From assembly GCA_027943335.1 (NCBI GenBank), contig BSBK01000970.1:2373501-2437500 (forward strand): a stretch of DNA of 64,000 nucleotides, given 5' to 3'. The notes under the pieces were generated by a model. It had not been told where the DNA came from and ran no database searches. It worked only from the letters and a program-made list of their open reading frames with translations. Positions 61,885 through 64,000 of this stretch are shown piece by piece. The translations under genes and the position numbers were made by a program. Source of the stretch: Chamaecyparis obtusa (lineage: Eukaryota; Streptophyta; Pinopsida; Cupressales; Cupressaceae). Each line of letters begins with the position of its first letter. Position 1 is the stretch's first letter.

Positions 61885-62404
61885 CTATGATCCACTATCT
61901 GACATGGCCTTAAGTGTAACCAATTGATCACCTTTCATAAACTCTAACTGCCTCCGCTGATGATCAATGGTATACCGCTAGAGTCTGTAGCCACTGCATG
62001 CCTAAGATGGCGTCAAGACTATCTAAGTCAATGACGTAGAAATCTGCCTCTAGGAGATAATTTCTGAAATGAATCTGAAGACCTGAGATCTTCTTTGTGC
62101 AACTCAATAAGTCTCCCCTGGCCACCTTGACCTCAAACTCTGAAATGCTATCTATCGGGAGTCCGCTCCTGGAAACCAAACCGGTGTTGATGAAATTGTG
62201 TGTAGCACCTGTTTCAAGAAGACATATGATCTGCTGCCCTCTAACAATTCTCTTGAGCCGAAAGGAGTGACAGGTGGGAATACCCGAGAGGGATGCTAAA
62301 TTAATAGGGGGTTGTCTTGTACGCACCTCCCTCTTCTTCCTCTCTACTGTATGCTCATCTTGAGCCTCTGCATTGCTGGTCTCATCACCGTTGTCCTCCT
62401 ACTA
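61885..62404 (-). pseudogene. Chromovirus protease
   Basis: The frame is the same as gag. After two adjacent TAG codons (62399-62404) it reads through an acidic linker to the retropepsin site ICLLETGATHNFI near 62213 (the catalytic aspartate codon is GAA, glutamate, at 62213-62215), then DLDSLDAILGMQWLQTL near 62010. A frameshift near 61970 moves to the RT frame (TIDHQRRQLEFMKGDQ), where a stop near 61886 precedes the RT ORF. The enzyme would cut gag-pol. Aspartate to glutamate at the active site should destroy or strongly reduce activity. Confidence 0.87.
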
Positions 62405-63697
62405 CTCACAATCTTCATCGGTTACCACCTCAATATAGTGTACCTGGCCCTTCCCAAAGCACTTGTGATCCAGAGCCCAAGGCTCTCTGCATGTGAAGCA
62501 CAACTTCTTGCTTCTCAACTCATTCCGAGTCTTGAAGTCAAGTCTGGGAGGTGTGCTCTTATTCTGATTTCTATTTCTCTGAAAGGAAGAAGACCCCTTA
62601 AAGGTTTTCTTTGGTGGCTGTGGGGTGGACGATGGTGAGTCCAAGTCATGTGCCAACTTAATGGCGTCATCTAGAGTGTCTGGCTTGAGGACTCTAACCA
62701 GCCCTTTGAACCTGTCCTGTAGTCCCTCAATAAATAGCATTACCTTCCTCTTCTCTGCCATATCTGGAACCATAATAGACACCCTCTGAAACTTGTCAAT
62801 ATAGTGGTCCAATGATCCACTTTGCTTCAACTGAGCTAACTCCTTGTAGTAGACCTCAATGTCCTTCCGGTCAAAGTGGGTGATCAATTTAGTGCTAAAG
62901 ATCTCGTAAGATGCAATCAGCCTGCGATCCTGGGTGATGAGGCCATGATACCACCAATCGTATGTTGTACCCTCTAAATGCATGGTTGCGAACTTAATCG
63001 CCTCTGTCTCTGACATGGGCTTCAGGGTCAGGAAGGTATCTAGCTTGTGAATTCAAGCTCTGGCGGAAGTCTTACCACTGCCATCAGAAATGGGGAGGGT
63101 CAATTTATTCATCACATGCTTAAGATCTCTGTTGGGTCCCCTGGGCCTCCTATCCTGTTGTGCTCTGTCAAAATCACTCCTCTGTGCCAGGTATTGAACA
63201 AAAGTCAAGTCAGCCTTGACTCTGTCAGGTAACATATCCCACTCATTATGTGCGGCTGCAACATTATTCGGAAGTACAACAGCTGCCTTGGGCTGGGCTA
63301 CTTCTTCCTCGACATTATTTCCTGCGAACGTAGGCATAAGGGGCCTATCTGTAGTGCGAGTGGTTGCTGTAGCAGCTCTAGGTGATCTTGCCACACTACT
63401 ACCACCATTGTGGTGGCTTTGGGGTCTCCCGGCCGCCACTGTTAGCTGCTGCATAACCCCTGTGAGCTGGTGTAACACATCAACGATGTGATCCTGTCCC
63501 GCACGAAGAGCCCTCATTGTCTCTCCGACCTCTCTGTCCTCATCTGCCATGCCTATACCTCTAGTGCCCTGTTCAAATTTAATATACTCGTCCTCCTCTG
63601 TATGACTGTCCTCAATATCTACTTGCTCTGATGGTTCAAAATGTCCTTGTTCAGCCTTGTTATGTTTGAAGTTATATACCTTGTGTCTACCTTGCAT
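62405..63697 (-). pseudogene. Chromovirus gag
   Basis: ATG 63697 lies 59 bases inside the primer site. The first 214 residues have an acidic N-terminus and a helical region (GETMRALRAGQDHIVDVLHQL), and a TGA at 63053-63055 replaces the tryptophan of ARAWI. The second part (62402-63016) is the Retrotrans_gag core (TTYDWWYHGLI, SYEIFSTKLITHF, KELAQLKQSGSLDHYIDKF, MLFIEGLQDRFKG). It ends with a CCHC-type knuckle, CFTCREPWALDHKC, with the H-x-C spacing seen in plant chromoviruses. Gag would form the particle and bind the RNA. Confidence 0.9.
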
Positions 63698-63755
63698 GCC
63701 TGGACTACATTACCAAATACCGAAAGTAAATGCCCACTAGGTTGGCAAGACCTTA

Positions 63756-63768
63756 GGCTCTGATACCA
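63756..63768 (-). promoter_or_regulatory. Chromovirus primer binding site (initiator Met tRNA)
   Basis: In element sense TGGTATCAGAGCC, four bases after the LTR end GGAACA. Confidence 0.9.
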
Positions 63769-63772
63769 TTGA

Positions 63773-64000
63773 TGTTCCGAACCAATTTCTAATATGTATT
63801 TCTGAATATTTGAATATTTAGTTCACTTTAGCCATCTAATTCCAAACTGTACAGTACTTAGCTGTTTAAACCTTATGTGTTGGTGGTGTTCACACAATTG
63901 AAGATATTGTTTGCATCTAGGATCCGTTAATGTTTTGGTTACCAAAGTTCTAAAAGTCTGGACTCGTCGGGAATTGTATTTGTCGTCTACTCTTACACAA
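63773..64000 (-). repeat. Chromovirus 5' LTR, first 228 bases in window
   Basis: Nearly identical to 57416-57630 (TGTTCCGAACCAATTTC onward), with one short insertion of TTTGAATA near 63808. It continues past the window edge. Confidence 0.9.

Larger units (their letters stand above)
57416..64000 (-). mobile_element. Chromodomain Ty3/Gypsy element (chromovirus), 5' LTR cut by window end
   Basis: Minus-strand element with its 3' LTR at 57416-58945, gag-protease-RT-RNase H-integrase-chromodomain, a Met-initiator primer site and the first 228 bp of the matching 5' LTR at the window end. Both LTR copies begin TGTTCCGAACCAATTTCTAA on the plus strand. The pentamer before it is TGAAA (57411-57415). 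Length is estimated as 7.9 kb if the 5' LTR is full. The element is inserted into element B. Confidence 0.93.

Noticed and set aside
61964..61990. Programmed frameshift between gag-protease and RT in the chromovirus
   Set aside because: No slippery heptamer was seen, the shift lies after the protease and the copy has many stops; random indel is more likely.

Overview
This window looks like nuclear DNA of a large-genome seed plant. It is AT-rich and almost entirely transposable elements in several states of decay. A few exons of one recognisable host gene, a plant kinesin of the KIN-7N (CENP-E-like) type, lie at 50.3-50.6 kb. Long retroelements, nested insertions and an intron of at least 13 kb filled with elements suggest a gymnosperm, possibly a conifer, but nothing in the sequence proves that. 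I see no bacterial, organellar, rRNA, tRNA or CRISPR sequence.

Layout. 1-1030: decayed coiled-coil coding fragment of unknown family. 1366-7259: nearly complete Copia element (minus strand) with two 847-bp LTRs, Met-initiator PBS and one unshifted polyprotein frame broken only by stop codons. 7743-10473: broken hAT-type transposase (minus). 11411-12268: LTR-like sequence. 12269-19624: decayed Copia element (plus). 20523-21080: 3' LTR and last internal bases of another Copia (minus), into which a 12.2-kb Ty3/Gypsy element (21081-33266, plus) was inserted. 33267-40077: AT-rich sequence with an ~800-bp TA-type microsatellite and no gene I can support. 40078-41295: a 1.2-kb palindrome made of two LTR-like arms. 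42112-48281: third Copia (minus) with a perfect 5-bp target duplication, an internal deletion and a C-rich insertion. 48745-49650: 3' end of an L1-type LINE (minus). 50300-50630: kinesin exons 1 and 2 (plus). 52560-55716: LTR-like ends and simple repeats. 55717-57415: inside of a non-autonomous Gypsy-like element (minus) carrying an acidic ORF that is not gag or pol as I know them. 57416-end: chromodomain Gypsy element (chromovirus, minus) nested inside it, with its 5' LTR cut by the window edge.

How the parts work together. The elements are separate copies of gag-protease-polymerase machinery, and none looks able to move on its own. The most interesting one is the Gypsy at 21-33 kb. Its order is gag, protease, a full-residue plant/archaeal-type RNase H, then reverse transcriptase, a catalytically empty Ty3-type RNase H, and integrase. 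RNase H activity appears to have moved in front of the reverse transcriptase. The usual Tat-lineage order puts the extra RNase H after it. The second most interesting is the non-autonomous element at 55.7-57.4 kb, whose 3' end matches the chromovirus next to it but whose coding part is a new acidic protein with NPxF-type repeats.

All coordinates and counts come from reading by eye. No alignment or database search was run.
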